Assembly: GCA_963675425.1 (NCBI GenBank)
Contig: OY776214.1
Span: 3,720,001 to 3,784,000 of the forward strand
DNA length: 64,000 bases
Source of the DNA: Sporobacter sp963675425
GTDB lineage: Bacteria; Bacillota; Clostridia; Oscillospirales; Oscillospiraceae
Direction: 5' to 3'
Below the pieces are notes generated by a model that was not told the origin of the DNA, made no database searches, and was given only the letters and a program-made list of their open reading frames with translations. Of this stretch, positions 17,151 to 25,780 are shown piece after piece. Position numbers and translations under genes: made by a program. How positions within the stretch are numbered: position 1 is the first letter of the stretch; each line of letters begins with the position of its first letter.

Positions 17151-17660
17151 ATGAGCACGACGCAACATAACTTAAGCGCCGGCTGCGCCGTAACGGACGA
17201 AGAACTACTCAGGCAGATCCGTCAGCTCGCGGCCAATTACAAGGGCAAAGAAGGCAGTCTAATTCAGGTCCTGCACATGGTGCAGGGGGTGTGCGGATAT
17301 CTTCCGCTCAATGTTCAGCAGATTGTCGCTGAAGAACTTGAACTCCCGCTTTCTACAGTATCGGGTGTCGTTAGCTTCTACTCTTTCTTTGCGACGAAAC
17401 CGCGCGGGAAGCACACCATCCGGGTGTGCATGGGCACAGCCTGCTATGTTCGGGGCGGCGTCAGTATTGTCGAGCAGCTGGAAAAGCAGCTTGGTATTCA
17501 GGCCGGGGACACAACGAAAGACGGCGTGTTTACATTCGAGATCGCACGCTGCATCGGTTCGTGCGGGCTGGCACCGGCCATGCTGATAGATGACACGGTG
17601 TATCCGGAAGTTAAAGCGGCGGAATTGCCCGGCATTCTTGAGCCGTGGTATCACAAGTAA
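17151..17660 (+). CDS. hydC: NADH-dependent [FeFe]-hydrogenase subunit, NuoE-like (HydC/HndA)
   Basis: 169-residue thioredoxin-fold subunit carrying one 2Fe-2S cluster; ligands Cys93, Cys98, Cys134 and Cys138 are all present (CMGTACYVRGG and CIGSCGLAPA). It passes electrons within the cytoplasmic HydABC complex, homologous to NuoE of complex I. SD AAAGGAG before ATG 17151. The hydB start follows the stop by 12 bp, so it is first in the operon. Called hydC by homology to the trimeric electron-bifurcating enzymes. Confidence 0.92.
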   Translation: MSTTQHNLSAGCAVTDEELLRQIRQLAANYKGKEGSLIQVLHMVQGVCGYLPLNVQQIVAEELELPLSTVSGVVSFYSFFATKPRGKHTIRVCMGTACYVRGGVSIVEQLEKQLGIQAGDTTKDGVFTFEIARCIGSCGLAPAMLIDDTVYPEVKAAELPGILEPWYHK

Positions 17661-17672
17661 GGAAGGTGGACT

Positions 17673-19529
17673 ATGAATAAAACTGTTATCAAAACAAGAG
17701 ACGACCTTCTGAAGCTCCGCGATACGATCCGGGAACAAAACGGTACATATAAAAATTCGGTCTACGTGTGCGGCGGCGCCGGCTGTGTATCCTCTCACTG
17801 TGACGAGATCGTCGAAGCACTGAAAAGCGCTGTTGAGAACGCGGGCCTTAAAAAGGACGTACGAGTCGTCGTGACGGGCTGTATTGGGCTGTGCGCCCAC
17901 GGGCCGTGCATGGTCGTGGACCCCAATGGCGTCTTTTACGGCGATCTGACGACCGAAAAGGTACAGACCATCGTCACAAAGCACCTGAAGGGCGGCGACG
18001 TCGCTACGGAGCTTTGCTACTACGACGAGGAAAAGTGCGAACATCAGCCCTATATGAAGGACATCGGATTTTTCTCCGATCAGGTAAAAATCGCGCTGCG
18101 CAACTGCGGACGCGTGGACTTTAACGCCATTGACGACTATATCGCCAATGACGGCTACATGGCGCTGGCCAAGGTCATCCTTGACATGGGCCGGGAAAAG
18201 ACCGTTCAGGAAATGATTGATTCCGGCCTTCGGGGCCGCGGCGGCGCGGGCTTCCCCACCGGTATCAAATGGCAGTCCGGCATGAACGCCCCGGGCGACG
18301 AGAAATACATGATCTGCAACGCCGACGAGGGCGACCCCGGCGCATTTATGGACCGGAGCGTTCTCGAGGGCGACCCCCACAGCGTGATCGAAGCCATGGC
18401 CATCGCCGGCTACTGCATCGGCGCGGCTCAGGGTTACGTTTATGTCCGCGCGGAGTATCCCCTGGCCGTCGAACGTCTGGGCAACGCGATTGATCAAGCC
18501 CGGGAATACGGCCTTTTAGGCAAAAAGATCTTCGGCACCGACTTCTCCTTTGACATCGAGATCCGCATCGGCGCGGGCGCGTTTGTCTGCGGCGAGGAGA
18601 CGGCGCTCATCAACTCCATTGAGGGCCGCCGCGGTGAGCCGCGGCAGAAGCCGCCCTTCCCCTTCCAGGCCGGCCTCTGGGAAAAGCCGACCATCATCAA
18701 CAACGTTGAAACGCTGGCAAATGTCCCGGCGATCATCTTAAAGGGCGCCGAGTGGTTTGCGTCCTACGGTGTCGGTAAAAGCCGCGGCACAAAGGTCTTC
18801 GCGCTGGCCGGAGACATTGTTAACTCCGGCATCATCGAAATCCCGATGGGCATGCCGCTTCGGAACATCATCTTCAAGATCGGCGGCGGTATGAAAGATG
18901 GCAAAGCCTTCAAGGCCGTCCAGTCGGGCGGGCCGTCCGGCGGCTGCCTCACGGCCGACCATCTGGACGTCTCCGTTGATTATGAAAGCCTCGCACAAAT
19001 GGGCGCGATCATGGGCTCCGGCGGGTTGATTGCCATGGACGAGAACACGTGCCTCGTGGACACGGCCCGGTACTTCATGGAATTTGTTCAGGATGAGAGC
19101 TGCGGCCACTGCGTCCCCTGCCGTAACGGCACCAAGCGCATGCTTGAGTTGCTCCTCAAAATCACGTCCGGACGCGGCGAAATGGCCGATATCGACGAGC
19201 TTAAGGAGCTGGCCGAAACGGTCGGCGAGACGGCTATGTGCGGCCTGGGCCAGACAGCCCCGAACCCCGTGCTCACGACGCTGAAATATTTTGGCGACGA
19301 ATACCTGGCGCACGTTGTGGACAAACGCTGCCCCGCGCATATCTGCAAATCCCTGACTGTTTACAGCATCGATGCGGACAAGTGCCGCGGCTGCATGGCC
19401 TGCGCCAAGAAGTGTCCCGTCGGCGCTATCACCGGCGAGCTGAAAAAGCCGCATACGATTGATACCGAAAAATGCATCAAGTGCGGCGTCTGCAAGGACG
19501 TGTGCAAATTCGATGCAGTCGTTTATTAA
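17673..19529 (+). CDS. hydB: NADH-dependent [FeFe]-hydrogenase subunit, NuoF-like (HydB)
   Basis: 618-residue flavin subunit that exchanges electrons with NAD(H). Domains in order: an N-terminal thioredoxin-like 2Fe-2S domain (Cys33, 38, 43, 70, 74, 79 available), the NuoF core with the FMN/NADH loop GRGGAGFPTGIKW (about 190-202), the CGHCVPCRNGT 4Fe-4S motif, and two C-terminal ferredoxin motifs from residue 571 (CRGCMACAKKCP, CIKCGVCKDVC). This order is that of HydB in bifurcating hydrogenases. SD AAGGAAGGTGG. It is coupled closely to hydA, 12 bp downstream. Confidence 0.94.
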   Translation: MNKTVIKTRDDLLKLRDTIREQNGTYKNSVYVCGGAGCVSSHCDEIVEALKSAVENAGLKKDVRVVVTGCIGLCAHGPCMVVDPNGVFYGDLTTEKVQTIVTKHLKGGDVATELCYYDEEKCEHQPYMKDIGFFSDQVKIALRNCGRVDFNAIDDYIANDGYMALAKVILDMGREKTVQEMIDSGLRGRGGAGFPTGIKWQSGMNAPGDEKYMICNADEGDPGAFMDRSVLEGDPHSVIEAMAIAGYCIGAAQGYVYVRAEYPLAVERLGNAIDQAREYGLLGKKIFGTDFSFDIEIRIGAGAFVCGEETALINSIEGRRGEPRQKPPFPFQAGLWEKPTIINNVETLANVPAIILKGAEWFASYGVGKSRGTKVFALAGDIVNSGIIEIPMGMPLRNIIFKIGGGMKDGKAFKAVQSGGPSGGCLTADHLDVSVDYESLAQMGAIMGSGGLIAMDENTCLVDTARYFMEFVQDESCGHCVPCRNGTKRMLELLLKITSGRGEMADIDELKELAETVGETAMCGLGQTAPNPVLTTLKYFGDEYLAHVVDKRCPAHICKSLTVYSIDADKCRGCMACAKKCPVGAITGELKKPHTIDTEKCIKCGVCKDVCKFDAVVY

Positions 19530-19541
19530 GGAGGGCAGAAA

Positions 19542-21332
19542 ATGCTTGAACTGACGATTAACAATAAAAAAGTGTCTGCCCCTGAAGGCTCGACGATCCT
19601 CCAGTGCGCCAAGCTTGCCGGGATTAAGGTCCCGACGCTGTGCAACCTCCCCGGCATCCACACAAACGGCTCGTGCCGTATGTGTGTCGTCGAGGTCGAG
19701 GGTCAGAAAAAGCTGTTGGCCTCCTGCATCGTCAAAGCGCAGAATGGAATGGTCGTGAGGACAAACACCGAGCGTGTTAAAAAGGCCCGGGAAATTATTT
19801 ACGACCTCATCATCGCCAACCATCCGCAGGACTGCACCCACTGTCAGAGAAACCAGAACTGCGAGCTGCAGGACTTAGGCTACACGCTCGGCATCACCGA
19901 AACACGCATTCCCAACAAATCAACGCCCGAGCCGCTGGACATCACCCCGTCCATAACCCGCGACCCGGCTAAATGTATCCTCTGCCGCCGCTGCGTCACG
20001 GCCTGCAACGAAATCCAGGGCGTCGGCGCAATAAGCAGCCAGAACAGAGGCTTTGACACGACCATCTCACCGGCGATGAGCCTGCCGCTGGAAAGTGTCA
20101 ACTGCACAATGTGCGGCCAGTGCGCCGCCGTTTGCCCGACGGGCGCCATCGTCGAGACCGACGCCATCTCCAAGGTTTGGGCGGCGATTAATGACCCGAC
20201 GAAGCGAGTGGCCGTTCAGGTCGCTCCCGCTGTGCGCGCCGCGCTCGGCGAGGAATTTGGCATGGAGGTCGGCACCCGCGTCACCGGCAAAATGGCCACA
20301 GCCCTGCACGACCTAGGCTTTGACGATGTCTTCGATACAAACTTCGCAGCCGACCTCACCATCATTGAGGAAGGCACGGAGCTGCTCGGCCGGCTTAAAG
20401 CCGCGCTGACCGGCGGCGAGGCCGTCCTGCCGATGATCACAAGCTGCTCCCCCGGCTGGATTAAGCATATCGAGCATGCGTTCGCCGGCCAGCTGGATCA
20501 CCTGTCCAGCTGCAAGAGTCCGCACACCATGCTCGGCGCGCTCATCAAGAGCTATTATGCCGAGAAAACCGGCGTTCCGGCCAAGGACTTTTATGTGGTC
20601 TCCGTCATGCCCTGTACGGCGAAGAAATACGAGATTGAGAGGCCTGAAATGCAAAATGACGGCCTGAAAAATGTCGACGCCGTCATTACGACGCGCGAGC
20701 TGGCCCGCATGATCAAGACGGCCGGTATCGACTTTGTCAATCTCCCCGAGGGCGAGTTCGACCTGCCTCTGGGCCTGTCCTCCGGCGCGGCCGATATATT
20801 CGGCGTCACCGGCGGCGTTATGGAAGCGGCGCTTCGTACGGTGTACGAGCTGACAACGGGCCGCGAGCTGCCCTTCAAAAACCTGCACGTCACGCCGATC
20901 GTCGGCCTTGACAATATCAAGGAAGCGTCCGTTACATTTGAAAATGTCAAGCCGGAGTACGCTTTCCTCGAGGGTGTTACAGCGCGCGTCGCCGTCGCCA
21001 GCGGTCTGAAAAACGCGGATGTGCTCATGAAGCAAATCGCTGAAGGCACAAGCCCCTATCACTTTATCGAGATCATGGCCTGCCCGGGCGGCTGCATCAA
21101 TGGCGGCGGACAGCCCCGCATGGCCGGCAAGCCGGAGGACTACAGGGCGCGCCGCATGAAGGCGATTTACGACGAGGATGAAAGCAAAACTCTGCGTAAG
21201 TCCCACGAAAATCCCTGCATCAACGAGCTCTACTCAGACTTCCTGCATGAGCCCAACGGGCATATCCCCCATCACCTGCTGCATACGACGTACACCAAAC
21301 GCGGTAACTTCAACGAATTCGTCGAAGAATAA
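19542..21332 (+). CDS. hydA: [FeFe]-hydrogenase catalytic subunit (HydA/HndD type)
   Basis: 596-residue catalytic subunit that makes H2, probably using NADH together with reduced ferredoxin. An N-terminal 2Fe-2S domain (Cys34, 45, 48, 62) is followed by the His-ligated cluster (His94, Cys98, 101, 107) and two 4Fe-4S motifs (Cys145-155 and 188-198). The H-cluster domain has L1 TSCSPGW (300-306), L2 MPCTAKKYE (Cys358) and L3 MACPGGCINGGGQP (Cys514, Cys518), then the small-subunit-like tail. It has no extra C-terminal 2Fe-2S domain as in Thermotoga. Maturases HydEFG are not in the window. Tandem terminators follow. Confidence 0.95.
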   Translation: MLELTINNKKVSAPEGSTILQCAKLAGIKVPTLCNLPGIHTNGSCRMCVVEVEGQKKLLASCIVKAQNGMVVRTNTERVKKAREIIYDLIIANHPQDCTHCQRNQNCELQDLGYTLGITETRIPNKSTPEPLDITPSITRDPAKCILCRRCVTACNEIQGVGAISSQNRGFDTTISPAMSLPLESVNCTMCGQCAAVCPTGAIVETDAISKVWAAINDPTKRVAVQVAPAVRAALGEEFGMEVGTRVTGKMATALHDLGFDDVFDTNFAADLTIIEEGTELLGRLKAALTGGEAVLPMITSCSPGWIKHIEHAFAGQLDHLSSCKSPHTMLGALIKSYYAEKTGVPAKDFYVVSVMPCTAKKYEIERPEMQNDGLKNVDAVITTRELARMIKTAGIDFVNLPEGEFDLPLGLSSGAADIFGVTGGVMEAALRTVYELTTGRELPFKNLHVTPIVGLDNIKEASVTFENVKPEYAFLEGVTARVAVASGLKNADVLMKQIAEGTSPYHFIEIMACPGGCINGGGQPRMAGKPEDYRARRMKAIYDEDESKTLRKSHENPCINELYSDFLHEPNGHIPHHLLHTTYTKRGNFNEFVEE

Positions 21333-21341
21333 GTTTTATCT

Positions 21342-21374
21342 ACTCCCCGCCTTCCGGCGGGGAGTAATTTTATA
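21342..21374 (+). terminator. First terminator after hydA
   Basis: Ten-bp stem ACTCCCCGCC/GGCGGGGAGT with a TTCC loop, then AATTTTAT. It begins 10 bp after the hydA stop codon. Confidence 0.75.
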
Positions 21375-21414
21375 CTCGCGGCAACTACAGCGAGTTCTGT
21401 AATCAGTGCTTTTA

Positions 21415-21446
21415 ACATCCCGCCTTCCGGCGGGATGTATTTTTAT
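21415..21446 (+). terminator. Second, duplicated terminator after hydA
   Basis: Ten-bp stem ACATCCCGCC/GGCGGGATGT with the same TTCC loop, then ATTTTTAT. It and its downstream flank resemble the first terminator at an offset of about 75 bp, consistent with a diverged tandem duplication. Confidence 0.65.
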
Positions 21447-21532
21447 CACACGCGACAACTGCAACGAAAACGGTGTAACAATCGTTATGCCCCGTCGGCA
21501 ACGGTAGTTAACGATTGTCTATTCACCCGCAA

Positions 21533-21585
21533 AGCCTTCCCCTTGAGGGATAGGTGGCACGGCCTAGCCGTGACGGATAAGGTAA
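21533..21585. repeat. Dispersed palindromic intergenic repeat, copy 2
   Basis: AAGCCTTCCCC..., then GGTGGCACGGC...GCCGTGACGGATAAGG: the inverse orientation of the 11549 copy and the same orientation as 51618. It sits in the 420-bp gap between hydA and the protease gene. Confidence 0.65.
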
Positions 21586-21671
21586 TTCAATCTAGCTAAA
21601 AGAATGAGCGTCTGAATTAAAGAACAACCATTGACGTGTACGGCACATAACTTATTATCGCCATCAACAAG

Positions 21672-21694
21672 ACGGGCGGCCACAGGCCGCCCGT
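21672..21694. repeat. Small GGGCGGCC palindrome
   Basis: ACGGGCGGCC-ACA-GGCCGCCCGT. Related short GC palindromes next to TGTAGGG-type sequence occur at 54874-54894 and 61597-61615. It may act as terminator for the minus-strand protease, though no T tract follows. Confidence 0.45.
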
Positions 21695-21754
21695 ACGTTT
21701 ATCTATAGTCCATTATCGTGTAAGGCTAAGGCAATGCCGTTTACCTGTCCACCC

Positions 21755-23344
21755 TTATGAGGCTGGTATAATCGAGATTTCAACGCATTCAACACCGTCA
21801 ATTTCTGTGAGACCAAAGGAAACCAGCAGATTATAGGCCGAGTTGATGTAATAAGTGATGACGCCTCCGTCCGCAACGGCATATCCGTAGAGCTGGAATG
21901 TGTTTTCCTCAAGCAGCTGGGCGTATTCCCCCAGCGCACCCTCAACCGGCATCGACAGGTCGTCAACCCGGTAATAATAGAAGGTTTCGCCCAGGATGTT
22001 TTCAGTCTTATAAACCGACGCTTCCGCAAAAGCGCCAAAATCCGGCACGGGATAATAATCCTTGTAATACTTCGTATCTGGAAGAATTGACGCCAGCGTA
22101 ACAGGCTTTGAATCGTCCAGCGTCCCGACCATGTTTATAGGAACGGCAATATTGATATTCTGCGCGTCGACGGCTGTCATTGTCGTCACGCCGATGACCT
22201 TACCCGTGCTGTCCAGCAGCGCGCCGCCGCTGCTGCCGGAGGAAATGGCAGCCGTGGTCTGGATACAGTCCACGCCGAGAATCACACGGGAAGCACTTGA
22301 GATAATTCCCTGCGAAAAGGTGTTTTTAAAGCCCAGGGGACTGCCAATGGCATAGGCGTCCGCACCGGTTTTAATCGCGTCGGAATTGCCCATCTCCAGA
22401 TAGGAAAAGCCGCTGCCGTCTACCTGAATGAGGGCAAGATCGTTGATTTTGTCTGTATCGTAAACCCCGGAAACCTCATATTCCTCACCGTCATACGTCG
22501 TAATGACAGCGCGCGCCGCGCCACTGATGACATGGTAGTTCGTCACGGCCATGCCGTTGCCATCAATAAAAAAGCCGCTGCCGGTCTTAATGGCCGTATC
22601 CTTAATATCGTAAATCTTTATATAGAAGACGGCCGGCGAGCATTTATCGTAGATCTCTTGCGCCGTCAGTTTTGCCGTGAGTGTCAGGCCCTGCCGGAAT
22701 GAAGCGTTTACCATGCGTACGACAACGGCGGACGCCTCGCTGCGCTTGATCGTACTGTTGGGTAAAAAGACTCTTGTCTGGCCGCTGCCTGTCAGCACAC
22801 CGGCTCTGTAGAGCAGATAGACAGCATCACAGTAAGACGCATCCATGGGCACGTCGGGGACTGCGCTTGCCTCAACGGTATTCTTGGCTGCCAGAGCCTC
22901 GGCCGGCAGCGCGCCGGCCAGGATCATTGCGAAATCCGCACGCGTCGCCGCCGCACCATAATCCGAATAGGCCTCGTCGATAATGCCGTTTTCGAGAGCA
23001 TACGCAACATACGGCTCGTACCACAGCTCCGCGTTTGAAAAGTTGGCGGAACCCGTATAATATATGCTGTGTATACAGGCGGCCAGCTTTATGGCTTCGG
23101 CGACCGTCAGTGTCGATTCCGGCTCAAATGTCTTGTCTGTCTTACCGTTGATCAGGTCATATTCGTAAGCGGCCTGAACATACGCGGCATACCAATCCGA
23201 GGTAGCAATATCCGTAAACCGTCCGCTTTGATATGTATTGATACGATTGAAATACGACAGCCCATCAACGGCCGCCGACGTAATAGGCAGAACGGAAGAC
23301 AGCAGGATTAGAATCAGCAGTACGGATATAACGCGTTTTTTCAT
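21755..23344 (-). CDS. Secreted SLH-anchored S1C serine protease (HtrA/DegP-like)
   Basis: 529 residues from ATG 23344 (SD GGAGG; a longer frame to 23512 lacks one). A signal peptide (about 1-25, MKKRVISVLLILILL) is followed by SLH-type repeats (about 40-215, e.g. FTDIATSDWYAAYVQAAYEY) that should bind secondary wall polymer. A trypsin-like domain follows with His271 (TNYHV), Asp302 (NDLAL) and Ser372 (GSSGG). No PDZ domain is evident; a unique 130-residue C-terminal part follows. Likely a cell-surface quality-control or processing protease. It is monocistronic behind a good promoter. Confidence 0.9.
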   Translation of the reverse strand: MKKRVISVLLILILLSSVLPITSAAVDGLSYFNRINTYQSGRFTDIATSDWYAAYVQAAYEYDLINGKTDKTFEPESTLTVAEAIKLAACIHSIYYTGSANFSNAELWYEPYVAYALENGIIDEAYSDYGAAATRADFAMILAGALPAEALAAKNTVEASAVPDVPMDASYCDAVYLLYRAGVLTGSGQTRVFLPNSTIKRSEASAVVVRMVNASFRQGLTLTAKLTAQEIYDKCSPAVFYIKIYDIKDTAIKTGSGFFIDGNGMAVTNYHVISGAARAVITTYDGEEYEVSGVYDTDKINDLALIQVDGSGFSYLEMGNSDAIKTGADAYAIGSPLGFKNTFSQGIISSASRVILGVDCIQTTAAISSGSSGGALLDSTGKVIGVTTMTAVDAQNINIAVPINMVGTLDDSKPVTLASILPDTKYYKDYYPVPDFGAFAEASVYKTENILGETFYYYRVDDLSMPVEGALGEYAQLLEENTFQLYGYAVADGGVITYYINSAYNLLVSFGLTEIDGVECVEISIIPAS

Positions 23345-23408
23345 GATAGGCCTCCAAACAGATTTCGATGCCGCCGGCTGTGAGCCGAGGACGAGCATCT
23401 TCTTCCTT

Positions 23409-23437
23409 ATTATACTTGAAGCGGGTGTTATTAACAA
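23409..23437 (-). promoter_or_regulatory. Promoter of the SLH protease gene
   Basis: TTGTTA, 17-bp spacer, TATAAT on the minus strand, 65 bp before the start codon. Confidence 0.65.
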
Positions 23438-23604
23438 TATCAACCGCATGGATTTTACACTTTTATTTTGCCGCCCGCCAAGGGCACAGATCGATCGCCC
23501 CCCAATGTTCACATTTTATTCATAAAGTGACTTTCAAATTGCGATAAAATTATTTGACTGTCTTCGTTTTCGACAAAAATCATCCATAAAAAGGAGTCTT
23601 AACC

Positions 23605-25152
23605 GTGCGGGAGGATAACAAAAACGATAACAGCAGACCCCCCTCGCCACTGCTGCGCGGTTTTTTCCCGTATGTGTGGCTTTTGATCGGCCTGTTTGCC
23701 TTATTTTTGATCCTCGCGCCGCATGTCCGCATGAACGGCTCATCACAGCTTAATTATGCTTCCTCCACACTCTATGACGGTGATAAAAACGTCCGCATGA
23801 TAATGGCGGCGCTTTTATCTGCCCTTGCTATAGCAGCCGCCGTACTTTTGGCCAAACGGCGGCTGAGCGCTGAAGCGGGACTCGTCTTGATCGTTATGGC
23901 CGGCGTTATACTGCGCTTCGGCACAATGCTCCACACCCCTTTTTACGTACATGGCCATGACATTGGAAGCTTTGACGGTTACGGCCATCTGGCCTATGTT
24001 TATCATATTTTTGAGACCGGAACTCTGCCGGACAGCTATCTCGGCCAGTTTTATCACCCGCCCTTCGCGCATATTGCCGACGCCGTTGTCGTCCGGCTAT
24101 ACGCCTTTATATCGGGCCAGACGTATCTGGAAAACATATTCGAGGCCGCCAAACTGGTCCCGTGCTTTGCTTCCTGCGCGTTGATGCTGGTCTGCTGGCG
24201 TCTTTTCGGTACGCTTGATTTTTCTAAACGTGCCAAAATCATCGCGATGTCCGTCGTCGCGGTGCATCCCACCTTCATTTTAATGTCTTCCAGCATCAAC
24301 AACGACATGCTGATGGTATTTTTCTTCATGGCTGCCGTCTTGTACACGGTCCGCTGGTATAAAGACCCATCGTATAAAAACATTCTTCTGACCGCCGTTT
24401 TCATTGGCTGCGCCATGTCCACGAAGTTTTCCGGTGCGCTTGTAGCCGTTTTTACAGCAGCCGTTTTCCTCGTCGTCTTAATCCGCAGGAGCAAAGCCGG
24501 AAAAGCCCTGCCGCTCTTCGCCCAGTTCTGGGCATTCGCCATGGTATGCTTTCCGCTCGGTTTATGGTACTATGTACGAAACCTTCTCCTGTTTGGCCAG
24601 CCCATCGGCTATGTCGCGCAGCTGGGGACAGACAGCGCGCTGTATACCGGGGGATATACGGTACTTGAGCGTTTTTTATCGTTTCAACCACTCCGCTTAT
24701 TTAGGGAGATTTACTGCGATCCGTGGAATCAGTTTAATCTCTGGGAATACACCGCCAAATGCGCGCTCTTCGGAGAATTCACGTTTTCAGACGCGCACCG
24801 TGTTTTTGCCGTTATTCTGATCATGGCAAGCCTTGTATTGATTATTCTGTCGCTGTACGCCATGGTCCGCCTCGTCTTTTTTGGCCGGCGAGAAACCCGG
24901 CTCGGCACATGGACTCTCGGCGCTGTTTGGGCGCTGCTCATGGCCTCTTTCGTTTATTTCAATATTAAGTATCCCTTCGGCTGTACGATGGACTTTCGAT
25001 ACATCGTGCCGACCGTTATAACGGGCGCTGGTTTTCTGGGGCTTTTATTCGACAGGCTGCCGGTGGGCCGGTCCGGCGCTGCTTTACGAGCGTGTCTTAT
25101 CGCCGTTTTATGCGTTTTTGGTGTGGCGGCTGCCGGCTTTTACATCATATAG
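23605..25152 (+). CDS. GT-C fold glycosyltransferase (GT39/ArnT-like), polytopic
   Basis: 515 residues with about 11 hydrophobic segments. It resembles PMT/ArnT-like enzymes that move sugars from polyprenyl phosphate to an extracytoplasmic acceptor. The first large loop holds acidic residues in HGHDIGSFDGYGHL, where the family keeps its catalytic Asp. The start is GTG 23605 after AAAGGAG. The following GtrA-like flippase and FAD oxidoreductase genes suggest a shared envelope-glycosylation pathway. Acceptor and sugar are unknown. Confidence 0.8.
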   Translation: MREDNKNDNSRPPSPLLRGFFPYVWLLIGLFALFLILAPHVRMNGSSQLNYASSTLYDGDKNVRMIMAALLSALAIAAAVLLAKRRLSAEAGLVLIVMAGVILRFGTMLHTPFYVHGHDIGSFDGYGHLAYVYHIFETGTLPDSYLGQFYHPPFAHIADAVVVRLYAFISGQTYLENIFEAAKLVPCFASCALMLVCWRLFGTLDFSKRAKIIAMSVVAVHPTFILMSSSINNDMLMVFFFMAAVLYTVRWYKDPSYKNILLTAVFIGCAMSTKFSGALVAVFTAAVFLVVLIRRSKAGKALPLFAQFWAFAMVCFPLGLWYYVRNLLLFGQPIGYVAQLGTDSALYTGGYTVLERFLSFQPLRLFREIYCDPWNQFNLWEYTAKCALFGEFTFSDAHRVFAVILIMASLVLIILSLYAMVRLVFFGRRETRLGTWTLGAVWALLMASFVYFNIKYPFGCTMDFRYIVPTVITGAGFLGLLFDRLPVGRSGAALRACLIAVLCVFGVAAAGFYII

Positions 25153-25267
25153 CCAGTAAGGTACGATAGGCTGTCCAATATGGGAGCAACGGCATAGACG
25201 GACCTAATTACCCGCGCGGGTACAATTCTTCGTTATTTTTAGCGTGCGGAGCACATGCGAGGTTCTT

Positions 25268-25705
25268 ATGAAAGACTATAAATCCCTGGCCTTTGAGTTT
25301 ATGCGGTATCTGCTCGTTGGCGGTTCGGCGTTCCTCGTTGATTTCGGGGTGCTCGTCCTGTTTAATAACATCCTGCCGGAGCTTTTCGGCTACCGCCTTT
25401 ATATCGCCACGGCGCTGGGTTTTATCGCCGGCCTTATTTTCAATTATATTTTTTCGATCCTTTTTGTTTTCCAGACAGCCAGAGATCATATAACGGGCCG
25501 GTCGTTCCGGTCATTTATGGTGTTCACACTCATTGGGCTGATCGGCCTGGGGCTCACGGAGCTGGGCATGTACGCCGGCACGGAGCTTTTAGGCATTCAC
25601 TACATGCTCGTGAAAATGATTGTTACAGGGATTGTTTTAATATGGAATTACCTTGGACGGAAGTTTTTCGTATTCAGGCAGCCGGACAAACCGGACGTCC
25701 ATTAA
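25268..25705 (+). CDS. GtrA family membrane protein
   Basis: 145 residues with four membrane segments (YLLVGGSAFLVDFGVLVLF is typical of the GtrA start). GtrA proteins are thought to flip polyprenyl-phosphate-linked sugars across the membrane for use by GT-C enzymes such as the one just upstream. ATG 25268 is chosen (GCGAGG upstream); the GTG at 25244 has no SD. The C-terminus ends with the usual NYLGRKFFVFR. Confidence 0.88.
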   Translation: MKDYKSLAFEFMRYLLVGGSAFLVDFGVLVLFNNILPELFGYRLYIATALGFIAGLIFNYIFSILFVFQTARDHITGRSFRSFMVFTLIGLIGLGLTELGMYAGTELLGIHYMLVKMIVTGIVLIWNYLGRKFFVFRQPDKPDVH

Positions 25706-25780
25706 AAGCGTCTATCCAACGGATTACGCCAACAGAGCTTAAACCCAGAAATTCTATTTGATGAAACCGGGAGACAGGAA

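Noticed and set aside
17259..18497. 412-codon minus-strand open frame opposite hydC and hydB
   Set aside because: It lies antisense to two clear hydrogenase genes, has no SD and no recognisable motif. High GC makes long shadow frames.
18738..19841. 367-codon minus-strand open frame opposite hydB and hydA
   Set aside because: Same reason: antisense shadow of conserved Fe-S proteins.
20438..20458. HydA L1 motif reads TSCSPGW instead of TSCCPGW, suggesting a lost cysteine
   Set aside because: From memory, Ser at this position is common in the NADH-dependent/bifurcating HydA group, and the other H-cluster cysteines are intact. I do not treat it as a defect; an alignment would settle it.
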